The position numbers and the translations under genes were made by a program. From Candidatus Eremiobacterota bacterium (GTDB lineage: Bacteria; Vulcanimicrobiota; CADAWZ01; Ess09-12), in assembly GCA_031082125.1 (NCBI GenBank), contig JAVHLM010000012.1, positions 62,001 to 126,000 on the forward strand: 64,000 bases of DNA, in the 5' to 3' direction. A model generated the notes under the pieces. It made no database searches, was not told the origin of the DNA, and was given only the letters and a program-made list of their open reading frames with translations. Positions 17,833 through 27,001 of the stretch are shown piece after piece; position 1 is the first letter of the stretch; each line of letters opens with the position of its first letter.

Positions 17833-18618
17833 TTATGCCACGAGCTCGAAAGTGGCGAAATTGTAAACGTTCCTGTAATCTTCCTCGTCATCCATTGCTT
17901 CGTAAGTCCCCACGGCCTTCGGTGAGAGGGGGAGGGGCTTTGCAAGGTCCCAGCCGCCCGCGTTCTCATCCCACTCGGTCCTGCTCTTCTTGGGAGCTGA
18001 CTTCTGGCCTGCCTTCAGCACTTCCTGGTTGATGTCGTCAAGGACCTCGAGCCTGTCCCTGAGCTCCTGGCGGCTGTAGATTCCTTCGTAATCGTCGCTC
18101 TGGTCATACTCGGTCTGCACCCAGTCCTGGAGGTTCTTTGCGATAGAGGTGGGGTTCATCTTCTCTGCTTTCTTCTCGGCATTGATGACGTTCCACCAGG
18201 TGTTCTGGAGATGGGCGGGAAGCTCGCTCGCCCTGTTCGTGGTGCTCTGTCTCTGGGCCTCTCTGGGGGCTACGGCGCTCTGGAGCTCGGGTCTCACGGC
18301 GACCCTGTTCTCGGTGTAGCTTACCTGTGAATCGCTGGTCCTGTTGAAGAGCTTGTTGTTGAGCTCTTTGAAGAGGTTCAGTATGCCGTCGAACTCGCTG
18401 GTCTTCTTGCTCTCGTTGCTCTCGCCGCGGTAGAAGTCGGCGGGGGCGAAGTATCTCTCGGTGGCTCTCTCGGCTGCCTTGGTGAAGGAAGTCCTCTCGC
18501 TTGAGTTCCTGGCCTTCTTGAGGTGGTAGTTCGGAGGAAGGTTCTCTGCCGACACTTTATTGTATACAGCGTTCTTATACACTGTGTAGCTTTCCATCGG
18601 ATTTCTGTTCTCTATCAT
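17833..18618 (-). CDS. Hydrophilic soluble protein of unknown function
   Basis: About 261 residues beginning MIENRNPMESYTVYKNAVYNK, without signal peptide or membrane segment. It is highly charged, rich in Asn, Ser, Glu and Arg, and probably partly disordered; a helical stretch covers NLFKELNNKLFNRT and the C-terminal third is acidic (EAMDDEEDYRNVY). The ATG at 18618 has GGAGG 8 nt upstream; an ATG two codons earlier is too close. The gene is monocistronic. I do not recognise a family. Confidence 0.6.
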   Translation of the reverse strand: MIENRNPMESYTVYKNAVYNKVSAENLPPNYHLKKARNSSERTSFTKAAERATERYFAPADFYRGESNESKKTSEFDGILNLFKELNNKLFNRTSDSQVSYTENRVAVRPELQSAVAPREAQRQSTTNRASELPAHLQNTWWNVINAEKKAEKMNPTSIAKNLQDWVQTEYDQSDDYEGIYSRQELRDRLEVLDDINQEVLKAGQKSAPKKSRTEWDENAGGWDLAKPLPLSPKAVGTYEAMDDEEDYRNVYNFATFELVA

Positions 18619-18761
18619 TTTCATCGCCTCCCGCTTTTTCTACTTCTCTATCACCTCAGAGGGTAAAATTATTCTGAAGAGGCCTTTAAAAAAATCTGAA
18701 AATGGTAAATCTCATGTTAATGTTTGTGAATTCCCTCCGTAGAAGGAAAAAATAACTCCAT

Positions 18762-18870
18762 AAAGGCCAGAGGCTTTTCTCCTCTTCAACCAACATTTGG
18801 ATTTGTCCATATCTTGTTTACGTGACAAAGACAAATTTTTTTGGACGGGAGAAATGCCCATGGCCTCTTT
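18762..18870. repeat. Long imperfect hairpin, copy A of a dispersed repeat
   Basis: Outer left arm AAGGCCAGAGGCTTTTCTCC pairs with right arm 18847-18870 (GGGAGAAATGCCCATGGCCT core). Inner arms include GGATTTGTC on the left and GACAAAT on the right. The same architecture and much of the sequence recur at 34203-34307. It lies in the intergenic gap between divergent genes. No coding capacity. Confidence 0.65.
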
Positions 18871-19013
18871 GAAATCCTGCATGTGTTCTGTATAATTGCC
18901 TCTGTTACTGGTGATGGAGTGATGGCGGTGACGAAGAGTGTTGCAGGGAGGAAAGGCTTCATAAAGAGAGAACACATGGTAACGTGGCTCAGCAGCCAGA
19001 AAAGAGGTGTAAT

Positions 19014-19655
19014 ATGGCAAAAATCAGGGAGGAAATGCTTAAAGCCCTGCGCTTCTGTTATCAGGAAGGGCTTGTGTGGGGCCAGTCAGGCATTCTTACT
19101 GCCAGGGCCAGGGGCTCCCAGTTCCTGGTGGCCCCCCGCGGCGCATCATATGAAGATCCCACCGAGCACTCAATCGGCGTTTATGACAGCACTAAAAAGA
19201 GGTGGAGGGGACCGGGCCTTCCCCCGGCCGATCTCACCATCCACGGGGAAATCTACCGCACGAGGGGACAGATCCAGGCGATTTTTCAGAGCCAGGCTCC
19301 CTTCACCACCCTTGTTGCCTGCTCCGACATCGCGCTTGAGACAGCCCTGACCCCTCTCACAATGGCAAGCCTTGGCACAGTGATAGATATTCCCTACAAC
19401 CTGCCCGGGAGCGAAGAGCTTATTTCCTCAATCAACGTGAAAAGCATCAACAGCGACGTGCTGCTCCTCCGAAGCTACGGAGCGCTCGTGGCAGGGAAGA
19501 CTCTCAAGGAAGTGATAGAAAAGACCATCACCCTCGAATTCACCTGCAGGCTCTGTGTCTTTGCAGGCCAGGGAGGTATCAAGCTCCGGCCTCTCTCGCC
19601 TGATATGGTTGAGAGTCTCAAAGATCTCAGGAGAAAGGGTGCCTTTGCGATCTAA
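19014..19655 (+). CDS. Class II aldolase/adducin-fold protein lacking the zinc ligands
   Basis: 213 residues, the normal length for fuculose-phosphate-aldolase-like proteins, with recognisable fold landmarks (LVWGQSGILTARA, PPADLTIHGEIYRTRGQIQAI, LLLRSYGALVAGKTLKE). In E. coli FucA zinc is held by Glu73, His92, His94 and His155. Here the matching positions read Asp73, Gln92, Gln94 (FQSQAPF instead of HxH) and Tyr155 (SYGAL instead of NHGxL). Family membership is clear, but normal zinc-dependent aldol cleavage is unlikely. It may bind a ligand or protein instead, as adducin does. Start chosen at the ATG with GAGGTG upstream; its last bases overlap the convergent glycosidase gene. Confidence 0.8.
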   Translation: MAKIREEMLKALRFCYQEGLVWGQSGILTARARGSQFLVAPRGASYEDPTEHSIGVYDSTKKRWRGPGLPPADLTIHGEIYRTRGQIQAIFQSQAPFTTLVACSDIALETALTPLTMASLGTVIDIPYNLPGSEELISSINVKSINSDVLLLRSYGALVAGKTLKEVIEKTITLEFTCRLCVFAGQGGIKLRPLSPDMVESLKDLRRKGAFAI

Positions 19656-20431
19656 TCTCCCCGGTGGCTTCCCCCGCCGCCGCCAGGCCTGTCATAGACC
19701 ACAAGGATGTTGGAAAGGGGTCTCGTGGGCTTGACGTGAAACACTCCGCGGTAAAAAAGCGCCGTCGAGCCCCCGCCGTCAAGATTGATGGCGTCGCTCA
19801 CCCCGAGGGATCTGAGCGTCGCCGCCCATCTGCCCAGGGTCACAGAAGTAAGGGATACTGCCATGGTGAGCCTCGCTGATGCATTGTCGAGTCCCACGGC
19901 AGTTCTCACGGCACTCCCGAATATATGCTTATCCCTGAAGCCCTCACCGCCAAAGGAAGAGGGTATTTTCCCCTTCACCAGGAGCCTGGGCCCTCCTCCC
20001 AGGGTGAATTCAAGATCGCTTCTCTTTATCTTACGGTGGTTCCGCGCTGAAAAAAAGAAGGCGCGGCGCTTCCTGGTGACGGCGAGGACCGTGCCTGTGG
20101 CTGACGAATTGAGCTTCACGCCATCAATGGTAATCTCCCCCACGGGGGTGCTCGTTTCCATGTTGAAATAGGTGCCGTTTACTGCCGCCAGGGGCCGGGT
20201 GCGGTAAATGATGCTGTCAAAGGGCTCCTCAGAAAAAGGGAGCCCATAGCACACCTGGGGGCTTACCTTGATAGTGCTGTCGCCTAGATCAACAGTGACC
20301 GCCTTGACCCATACCCCGTCTATGACGTACTCGTCAAAAGAAACGGCGCCCCGGGCGGCCCCCGACAGGAGGGCCACGAGGAGCGCCGCCACACACAAAA
20401 GCAATCCAGGCTTGAGAGTTATTTCTCCCAC
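19652..20431 (-). CDS. Exported phosphodiester glycosidase (NAGPA/DUF2233) family protein
   Basis: About 259 residues with an N-terminal hydrophobic signal (LLLCVAALLVALLSGAARGA). The NAGPA domain is shown by AAVNGTYFNMETSTPVGEI, FTLGGGPRLLVKGK and the C-terminal signature DAINLDGGGSTALFYRG. Relatives remove a covering N-acetylglucosamine from a phosphodiester or act on wall polymers. Third gene of the pepA-acylase-glycosidase operon, 3 bp after the acylase stop. The GTG start is nearly on top of its ribosome-like site, so the true start may lie a few codons in. Confidence 0.8.
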   Translation of the reverse strand: MGEITLKPGLLLCVAALLVALLSGAARGAVSFDEYVIDGVWVKAVTVDLGDSTIKVSPQVCYGLPFSEEPFDSIIYRTRPLAAVNGTYFNMETSTPVGEITIDGVKLNSSATGTVLAVTRKRRAFFFSARNHRKIKRSDLEFTLGGGPRLLVKGKIPSSFGGEGFRDKHIFGSAVRTAVGLDNASARLTMAVSLTSVTLGRWAATLRSLGVSDAINLDGGGSTALFYRGVFHVKPTRPLSNILVVYDRPGGGGGSHRGD

Positions 20432-20434
20432 TCC

Positions 20435-22828
20435 CTATTTAAACTCCAGCACTTTCACCGACTCGGTGTGATGCTGCACATCTTCAGGATAGAACCAGAG
20501 ATCCTTGTATTTTCTCTTCAGGAACATCTCGAGCTGGTTCCTGCAGTGCTCGCAGGCGCAGCCGTCGCAGGAGACGAAGCCGCTGTTGCCCGGGGGAACA
20601 ATGCTCACCGCCTTCTGCCAGTTCTTTGAAGACTCAAAAAGGATCACTGCCGATCCCCTGTAGGAGGCAGGCATCTGTATGGCATCACACTGGCTCATCG
20701 GGAGATCGACCTTCACTCTCAATTTCGGCTCAAGACCCTCCATGACCACCTTGTAAAGCCACTTGGAGGGCTCTTTCCCGTATTTTCCCCTGATCTCTTC
20801 AAGGGCCTTCTTGAGGCTTTCCGTCATCACCGTGGCGGCATCCTTGCCGTTGAGATAATCGTGATGGAGGGTCATGCCGGGCGACGAGCCTCCCTTGAGG
20901 ACGCGGTAGACAAGGGGGGCGCCGAAATCGTTGGAGGCGAAGATGTAATAGTCGCCAAGCTCGTCATGGAAGATGTCCTTGACCAGGGTGTCCCACCAGG
21001 TCTTGAAAATGAGGAGCCCCGGCGAATCATAGCATCCGTCGCCGTCAATGTCTTCAAAGCGGTTGTTCCAGTAGCGGAGCTGCGTAAGAGCCTCCCTTAT
21101 GCCGGGCTCCGTGTTGGATTCAAGCGCTGCAAGCAGGATCGGCTTGAAGTCCAGGGCCGTGAAGCTTGTGATGCTGATGGCCTTGTCCAGCTCCTTCAGA
21201 TCGAGAAAGCTCACCTCGCGGTAGTCCGGTGAAGCCATAAGGCTCTCGACGACGTTGGCCTTGTTCTGCACGCCCCAGAGCATGGTTCTCTCGCCGTTGT
21301 CCCAGAGGGGTGCCGGCTTCGAATTGCGCGTCATGAAATATCCCGAAGAGGGATTCTTTGCCTGGGGGAGCATGCTCGGGTCCATGAAGCCCTGCCAGTC
21401 GCTGTTTCCGGTACCGTCAGCGGGAAGGCGGCGGTCCACATTTTCGGGACGGAGGGGGTATTTCCCCGAGTGCATGAAAGAGAGATCGCCCTTCCTGTCA
21501 ATGCTTATATAGTTTATCGCGAGCACACTGGTCCTCACGGCATTGAAAAACTCGTCGGAATTGCGGGCTTTTCTCAATGCCTGGCCGGTATTCCATGTAT
21601 CAATGATATCTTCCGCCTTGACGGAAACTGCTCTGGCATAGGCCACGGGGTTGAGGGGATCCTTGTCATCATAGCCGACGACAGGGCCGTGGACTGTTTT
21701 CATGACATCATAAGCCACGTCCTTCGCATCTTTCACCTCGATGAGATAGGTCTCCTTGGTCATGTCAACCCACTTGCCCTTGTACCAGTATTGGTTCATG
21801 TTCTTGGGGTTCAGCTTTTCCCTGAAGAAATCTATCTGGTTATCAAGGCCGCTCGTGATGGTCCAGCAGATATCGCGGTTCTGCCCGATCAGCATTCCCG
21901 GGAATCCTATGTGGGAGACGCCGCTGATGTCAATCTCCTTTCCATGAAGACCGCACTCGTAGTAATAGCTCGGTATCCCGAAGCCTATCTTGGGCCCTGC
22001 AAGGAGCATCGGATTGCCGGTCTGGGTTCTCCTGCCCGAGATGGCCACGGCGTAGCTTCCCGGTCTCGTGGGAACGCCAAGGGCCGCCTTCAGCTCTTGC
22101 GCAGCTTTCATCTCCTTCTCGTAACGGGCGGCAAGGGCACCTACAGAGGGTGAATAGATCCTCTCCCCTCCCGAAGCCTTCCTGGGGGCTGCCCAGCCCG
22201 GCGCCGTCACGGGGGTGCCGGGATCATCCTTCCAGATGACGTCATCAAAGATGTTTTTCCCTTCGACGTCGCCGAACTTGTCGATGAGATGTTTGTAAAG
22301 GGCGGCATTTTTGAGCTCCTGATCGCACTCGTAGTACATTGAGAATTCGGTGATGATAATCTTTATCACGTCTTCAGCCTTCCAGTCGAGGGGCTTCAGG
22401 CCGAATTTCCTGAACTCAAGGGGGAGCTTCTTGTCGGGTGCCTCCAGGGCCTCCTTGATATAGGCGTTCACTCCCGAGGCAAAGGCCTGGAATATTTTCT
22501 TCTGTTCCGCGGGGAGATTGAGAGAAATCTTCTGGATGTCGGTGTCGCTGTAAAGATCCCTTCTCTGGAGCTTGTCAAGGGGAAGGCACTTTTCCCCCAT
22601 CACCTTTGAAAGCTTCCCTGACGCCACAAGGCGGATCATCTCCATCTGGAAGAGCCTGTCCTGCGCCATGGCATACCCCTGGCCGAAGAAAAGGGCGGCG
22701 TCAGTGTCGGCGTAAATGTGAGGCACGCCTAACTGGTCCCTCATTATCGTCACTTCTTCCCCATAGGCGCCCGACGCGAGGGTGAGGGCACAGAAGACCA
22801 CTGCTGCAAAGATTTTCAGACTTTTCAT
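20435..22828 (-). CDS. Penicillin acylase family (S45) Ntn-hydrolase, exported
   Basis: 797 residues with a signal peptide (IFAAVVFCALTLASGAYG). The alpha-chain start VTIMRDQLGVPHIYADTDAALFFGQGYAMAQDRLFQMEMIR is the family hallmark. Cleavage should occur before Ser258 in RPGSYAVAISGRRT, making the beta-chain nucleophile; most relatives have SNxW here, so the SYAVA form is unusual. MLLAGPKIGFGIPS and the Asn-containing downstream segments fit the catalytic core. The C-terminus has a Cys cluster (CDGCACEHC). These enzymes hydrolyse amides such as beta-lactam side chains or acyl-homoserine lactones. Co-transcribed with the aminopeptidase upstream (14-bp gap). Confidence 0.9.
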   Translation of the reverse strand: MKSLKIFAAVVFCALTLASGAYGEEVTIMRDQLGVPHIYADTDAALFFGQGYAMAQDRLFQMEMIRLVASGKLSKVMGEKCLPLDKLQRRDLYSDTDIQKISLNLPAEQKKIFQAFASGVNAYIKEALEAPDKKLPLEFRKFGLKPLDWKAEDVIKIIITEFSMYYECDQELKNAALYKHLIDKFGDVEGKNIFDDVIWKDDPGTPVTAPGWAAPRKASGGERIYSPSVGALAARYEKEMKAAQELKAALGVPTRPGSYAVAISGRRTQTGNPMLLAGPKIGFGIPSYYYECGLHGKEIDISGVSHIGFPGMLIGQNRDICWTITSGLDNQIDFFREKLNPKNMNQYWYKGKWVDMTKETYLIEVKDAKDVAYDVMKTVHGPVVGYDDKDPLNPVAYARAVSVKAEDIIDTWNTGQALRKARNSDEFFNAVRTSVLAINYISIDRKGDLSFMHSGKYPLRPENVDRRLPADGTGNSDWQGFMDPSMLPQAKNPSSGYFMTRNSKPAPLWDNGERTMLWGVQNKANVVESLMASPDYREVSFLDLKELDKAISITSFTALDFKPILLAALESNTEPGIREALTQLRYWNNRFEDIDGDGCYDSPGLLIFKTWWDTLVKDIFHDELGDYYIFASNDFGAPLVYRVLKGGSSPGMTLHHDYLNGKDAATVMTESLKKALEEIRGKYGKEPSKWLYKVVMEGLEPKLRVKVDLPMSQCDAIQMPASYRGSAVILFESSKNWQKAVSIVPPGNSGFVSCDGCACEHCRNQLEMFLKRKYKDLWFYPEDVQHHTESVKVLEFK

Positions 22829-22842
22829 TGATAGCTCCTTTC

Positions 22843-24411
22843 TTATTCTCCCTTTTCCTTTGAAGGCTCATCGCCTTGTTCAGCTTTCTTTTTGAGGACC
22901 TCCGCCCCATCCTTGAGAAACTGGTAAAGAAGCCTTACTCCTACGGCGGTGGCGCCCTCCTTGGGCACATAGGGGTTTCTCACATAGAGGGTGATGGCGG
23001 CGTCGATGGTGGCCGTGCCGGCAATATCGATGTGGGCCCACTTCGTGTCCCCCACGAAGGCCTTCAGGAACGCTGCGGCGGTAATGGAGCTCGCGGGTCT
23101 TCCCCCGCTGTTCTCTATGTCGGCCACGTCGCTGCGAAGCTGCGTGGCGAACTCCTTATAGAGGGGAAGCTGCCAGAGGCGCTCCCCCGTTGTTTCCCCT
23201 GATTTGAAGAGAATATCGACAAGCTCCTGGTCATTGCCCATAATCCCTGAAAGGTGATGGCCCAGCGCTATGACGATTCCTCCTGTAAGGGTGGCGATGT
23301 CCACGAGGTATTCCACGCCCTTCTTGTAGGTGTAAGTAAGGGCATCTGCAAGGATAAGCCTGCCCTCGGCATCAGTGTTAAGGATCTCAATAGTTTTACC
23401 TTCCAGGGATTTCAGGATATCCCCTTCCTTATAGGCGCGGCTTCCCGGCATGTTCTCGCAGAGGGGCATCACGGCATGACAGTTGACAGGCAGCTTCATC
23501 TCGGCGGCGGTTGCAATGGCCCCCAGTACCGCGCCGGCTCCAGCCATATCGCAGTGCATCCTGCTCATATTGTCGCCTGTCTTTATATTGAGACCGCCGC
23601 TATCAAAGGTGATGCCCTTGCCGACGAGACCGATCCACTTTCCCCCGGGATTTCCCTCGTAGCGGAGGTCCACAAGGCGCGGAGGGTTCTCGCTTGCCTT
23701 TGCCACGGCCCAGAAGGCTCCCATGCCCATATCCTGTATGGCCTTCTCGTCGAGAATGGTGACGGCTATGCCTGCTTCCTTTGCCACCCTCTCTGAGACC
23801 TCAGCAAAATATGCGGGCGTGAGGGTGTTTGCCGGCTCATTGACAAGGTCCCTCACGAAATTGGCATTCTTAGAGAGGGCCTCGCCTTCCTTGAAGCCTG
23901 CCTCAAGGAGGGGGAGGTTTGCCTCGTCCTGGTCGGCGATAATCACCTCTCCTATGGTGTCCTCGTATTTCTTTGCCCCTTCACCCATGTACTTGGTGAA
24001 CTTGTAAAGGCCCAGCACAATTCCCTCAACTATGGCCCTGGCGCTCTCATGGGCGCTTATCCCGCAAGGGGCGAAGCTGTCAACGGCAAGGGACTTCGCG
24101 TGGATCCTCCTGGTGTTGCGGGCTGCGATAGCCACGACGGACCTGATCCTGTCAATGCTGAAGTCCTCTTTTTTTCCCATGCCGATGATCAGGATCCTGT
24201 CTGCTCCTATTCCCGTGGTATGGAGAAGGGCAAACTCCTTGTATTTCCCCTGGACCTCGTTAGTCTTGAGGAGCTTCGTGATATGCCCCGCAAGAATCCT
24301 GTCAAGCCAGGCCAGGCGGCCCTTCAACTCCTTCTCCCCTTCGAAGATGGTGACAAGGAGCATTTCGGCCTTGATATCCTCCAGGGGCTCAGTGGTAGTC
24401 TTCAAATGCAT
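22843..24411 (-). CDS. pepA: Leucyl aminopeptidase (M17 family)
   Basis: 522 residues. The N-terminal macro-like domain is followed by the di-metal peptidase domain with GLVGKGITFDSGGLNIK (lysine and aspartate ligands), DMAGAGAVLG and the signature NTDAEGRLILADALTY. It removes N-terminal residues from peptides in the cytoplasm. The ATG at 24411 has GGAGG upstream; a longer frame from 24438 lacks one. It is the first gene of a three-gene operon with the exported acylase and the phosphodiester glycosidase. Confidence 0.95.
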   Translation of the reverse strand: MHLKTTTEPLEDIKAEMLLVTIFEGEKELKGRLAWLDRILAGHITKLLKTNEVQGKYKEFALLHTTGIGADRILIIGMGKKEDFSIDRIRSVVAIAARNTRRIHAKSLAVDSFAPCGISAHESARAIVEGIVLGLYKFTKYMGEGAKKYEDTIGEVIIADQDEANLPLLEAGFKEGEALSKNANFVRDLVNEPANTLTPAYFAEVSERVAKEAGIAVTILDEKAIQDMGMGAFWAVAKASENPPRLVDLRYEGNPGGKWIGLVGKGITFDSGGLNIKTGDNMSRMHCDMAGAGAVLGAIATAAEMKLPVNCHAVMPLCENMPGSRAYKEGDILKSLEGKTIEILNTDAEGRLILADALTYTYKKGVEYLVDIATLTGGIVIALGHHLSGIMGNDQELVDILFKSGETTGERLWQLPLYKEFATQLRSDVADIENSGGRPASSITAAAFLKAFVGDTKWAHIDIAGTATIDAAITLYVRNPYVPKEGATAVGVRLLYQFLKDGAEVLKKKAEQGDEPSKEKGE

Positions 24412-24854
24412 AAACGTACCTCCTTCTCGCGGTGCCATGAATTACCTTACTTACTGTTGAATATGGCTTCTCTGCCTTGTGGGGGAAAAAGCCTCACCGA
24501 TTCCCGAAAGCGTGAGGTTTTCTTACCTGTCCTCAGGAACTTCCAATGAGTCTTTCTCCATGGGACATGCTACCTCCTTTTTCTTTCAGGACTTTCTCCG
24601 AAGCCATGAAAAGCACTCCGTTATGCAGAAAGCCAGGGGTGATGTGGCCGGCGCCATGAAACATCCTTCCTTTCAGGTGCCATTGGCAGTTTTAATCCCA
24701 CCTGTCATACCGTTCCTGCCATTTGAATCATCATACCGGGCCCAAAGTCCTCTATACTTTTTCAAGTTTTTCATCTATAATAAGAAGCAGTGAAATTGGC
24801 GGCTCCATCCGATGGCGCCTTACTCCCAAAAATATGTTACAGGAGGTGGCTCTT
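24412..24854. other. Divergent intergenic region with a symmetric hairpin and promoter-like sequence
   Basis: No credible gene. CCTCAC (24492-24497) / GTGAGG (24512-24517) is flanked by A-run and T-run and could terminate in either direction or attenuate pepA. TATAAT at 24776-24781 is a probable -10 for the DUF3300 gene; its -35 is poor. Confidence 0.4.
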
Positions 24855-26006
24855 TTGAAAAAACAATATCGTTCCCCTGGCAGGCATTTCAAGCCCGCGG
24901 TCATTGCCCTTTTTCTGCTGCTGACAGGCTTCTGCGGCCCAGGGGTGGTGCAGGGCCAGGACACAATTCTTACCTCAAGCCAGCTGGAAGACATTGTGGC
25001 GCCGGTGGCCCTCTACCCCGACGACCTGCTCACCAATGTCCTTACGGCGGCAACAGTTCCCGCCGAGGTGACTCAGGCAGTCCAGCTGCTGCAGGCAAGC
25101 GGCGGGAAGGTCTCCTCGATGCCCGACAACGACTGGGACCCCAGCGTGAAGGCCCTTCTCTCCTTTCCCGACGTGCTCAATAAAATGAATAGCGATCCAG
25201 GCTGGACTCAGAGCCTGGGGAATGCCGTCATCAACCAGATGAACGACGTCATAGCGGCAGTGCAGTCTTTCCGCAACAAGGCGATGCAGGCAGGGAACCT
25301 CCAGACCAACGATCAGCAGAAGGTCGTGCAGGACCAGAACACGATAATGATCGAGCCTTCAACACCCGATGTGTACTATGTCCCCCAGTATGAACCCTCG
25401 CAGGTGGTTTATGCGGGACACCCGGTGGCCGCCTTTGCCTCAGGCGTGGCAGTGGCGAACTGGTGGAACTACAGGAACATGAACTGGGCCAATGGCACCA
25501 TCAACGTCAATCCCGCCTATATAAACCATTATAATTACCGGCCTGGCGGCAATTATTACAACAATCTCTACCCCCGTCCCGGCTACACCGCCGCAAACAC
25601 CTGGCGCCCCGTGGCCACACCTTACGGCACCGGGAATGCCTACAGGGCAGGGAACGCTTATAACGCAGGAAATGAGGTCCGCACAGGAAACACGGTCCGC
25701 GCCGGGAACACTTATAATATAAATACTGGCGGCAACACCGCCAATTTTGACAGGAACACGGCGAACAGCCTGAATACCACAAGGGTCAACCAGTCGTCGC
25801 TCTCGACTTCCAATATCAATGCGCAGCTCAGGCAGGGCTTCCAGCAGAGCCCGGGCGGCGCCTTCGGAGGCATGAGCAGCGGGTCCTCGGCGCGCTATGA
25901 GAGCGCAAGAGGAGCATCAAGCAGGTCCTCCTTCCAGTCGAGCGGCTTTGGCGGCGGCTCATTCAACCGCGGCGGCGGAGGCTTTGGCGGCGGAAGAAGG
26001 CGCTAG
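24855..26006 (+). CDS. DUF3300 family exported protein
   Basis: 383 residues from a TTG start that lies 8 nt behind AGGAGG. A signal peptide (FKPAVIALFLLLTGFCGPGVVQG) precedes the DUF3300 domain: LEDIVAPVALYPDDLLTNVLTAATVP, MPDNDWDPSVKALLSFPDVL and VYYVPQYEPSQVVYA. The C-terminal 150 residues are low-complexity, rich in Asn, Gly, Tyr and Ser, ending in a glycine-arginine tail. Function unknown. It is followed 16 bp later by a DUF2950 gene; these two families commonly sit together in environmental bacteria, so they probably act together outside the cytoplasm. Confidence 0.9.
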   Translation: MKKQYRSPGRHFKPAVIALFLLLTGFCGPGVVQGQDTILTSSQLEDIVAPVALYPDDLLTNVLTAATVPAEVTQAVQLLQASGGKVSSMPDNDWDPSVKALLSFPDVLNKMNSDPGWTQSLGNAVINQMNDVIAAVQSFRNKAMQAGNLQTNDQQKVVQDQNTIMIEPSTPDVYYVPQYEPSQVVYAGHPVAAFASGVAVANWWNYRNMNWANGTINVNPAYINHYNYRPGGNYYNNLYPRPGYTAANTWRPVATPYGTGNAYRAGNAYNAGNEVRTGNTVRAGNTYNINTGGNTANFDRNTANSLNTTRVNQSSLSTSNINAQLRQGFQQSPGGAFGGMSSGSSARYESARGASSRSSFQSSGFGGGSFNRGGGGFGGGRRR

Positions 26007-26022
26007 GAAAGGAGATACCATA

Positions 26023-26982
26023 ATGAATAATATAATGAGGATATTTCACGGAAAAGCTCTCACTGTCGCGGCAGCGGCGCTTCTTATTATTCTTGCGGGC
26101 ACCGCTCCTCTCCGGGCTCAGGACGGCGCAAAAATATTCGCCTCGCCCGATGAGGCCGCAAAGGCCCTCATTGACGCTTGCCAGGTCAATGACATGAAGG
26201 CCCTTTTCGAGATACTGGGCCCCGCGGCGAAGGCGGTGCTTGTCACTTCCGACAGGGCGGCCGATGAGATGGGGCGCAAAAAATTCCAGGCTGCGGCAGC
26301 TGAGCACATGCACCTGGAAAAGGCTGGAGCAGCCAAAGTGACGATGGTCATCGGGAAAAACAAATGGCCTTTCCCCATCCCCCTCGTCAAGGGCAAGGAG
26401 GGATGGAGCTTTGACTCGAAAGCGGGAAGAGAGGAGATTGTTAACCGCCGCATTGGGAAGAACGAGCTCAATGCCATTGCCGTCTGCTGCGCCTATGTCG
26501 ATGCCCAGAGGCATTATGCCAGCAAGGACCGCATGGGCAAGGGGATACTCGAGTATGCCCAGAAAGTGGCGAGCTCCCCTGGCAGGAAAGACGGCCTCTA
26601 CTGGCCGGCAAAAGAGAACCAGGAGCTCTCCCCCTTCGGCCCCTTCATCGTGTCCTCATCGGAGTACCAGGCGGCGCGCAAGCAGGGCGATCCCTATTAC
26701 GGTTATTATTTCAGGATCCTCAAGGCCCAGGGGCCCAAGGCGCTCGGCGGAGCCTTCAATTATGTCATCAACGGCCATATGCTGGCGGGATTTGCCCTCG
26801 TGGCGTACCCCGCTGACTACGGCACCTCGGGAGTGATGACCTTCGTGGTGAACCAGTGGGGCAGGGTCTTCGAAAAAGACCTGGGAAAGGACACAGGCCG
26901 CGTGGCGGGCTCAATGAAGGAGTACAACCCTGACGGGACTTGGAGCGCCGTGAAAGACAAGGGAGCCCTGGCTACGGAATAG
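26023..26982 (+). CDS. DUF2950 family exported protein
   Basis: 319 residues beginning MNNIMRIFHGKALTVAAAALLIILAG, a signal peptide. The DUF2950 domain shows FASPDEAAKALIDACQVNDMKALFEILGP, then LYWPAKENQELSPFGPF, GYYFRILKAQGPKA and GVMTFVVNQWGRVFEKDLG. Function unknown. Start has AGGAAAGGAG upstream. It forms a two-gene unit with the DUF3300 gene. Confidence 0.9.
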   Translation: MNNIMRIFHGKALTVAAAALLIILAGTAPLRAQDGAKIFASPDEAAKALIDACQVNDMKALFEILGPAAKAVLVTSDRAADEMGRKKFQAAAAEHMHLEKAGAAKVTMVIGKNKWPFPIPLVKGKEGWSFDSKAGREEIVNRRIGKNELNAIAVCCAYVDAQRHYASKDRMGKGILEYAQKVASSPGRKDGLYWPAKENQELSPFGPFIVSSSEYQAARKQGDPYYGYYFRILKAQGPKALGGAFNYVINGHMLAGFALVAYPADYGTSGVMTFVVNQWGRVFEKDLGKDTGRVAGSMKEYNPDGTWSAVKDKGALATE

Positions 26983-27001
26983 CGAGAAAGGGGGCACCGC
27001 C

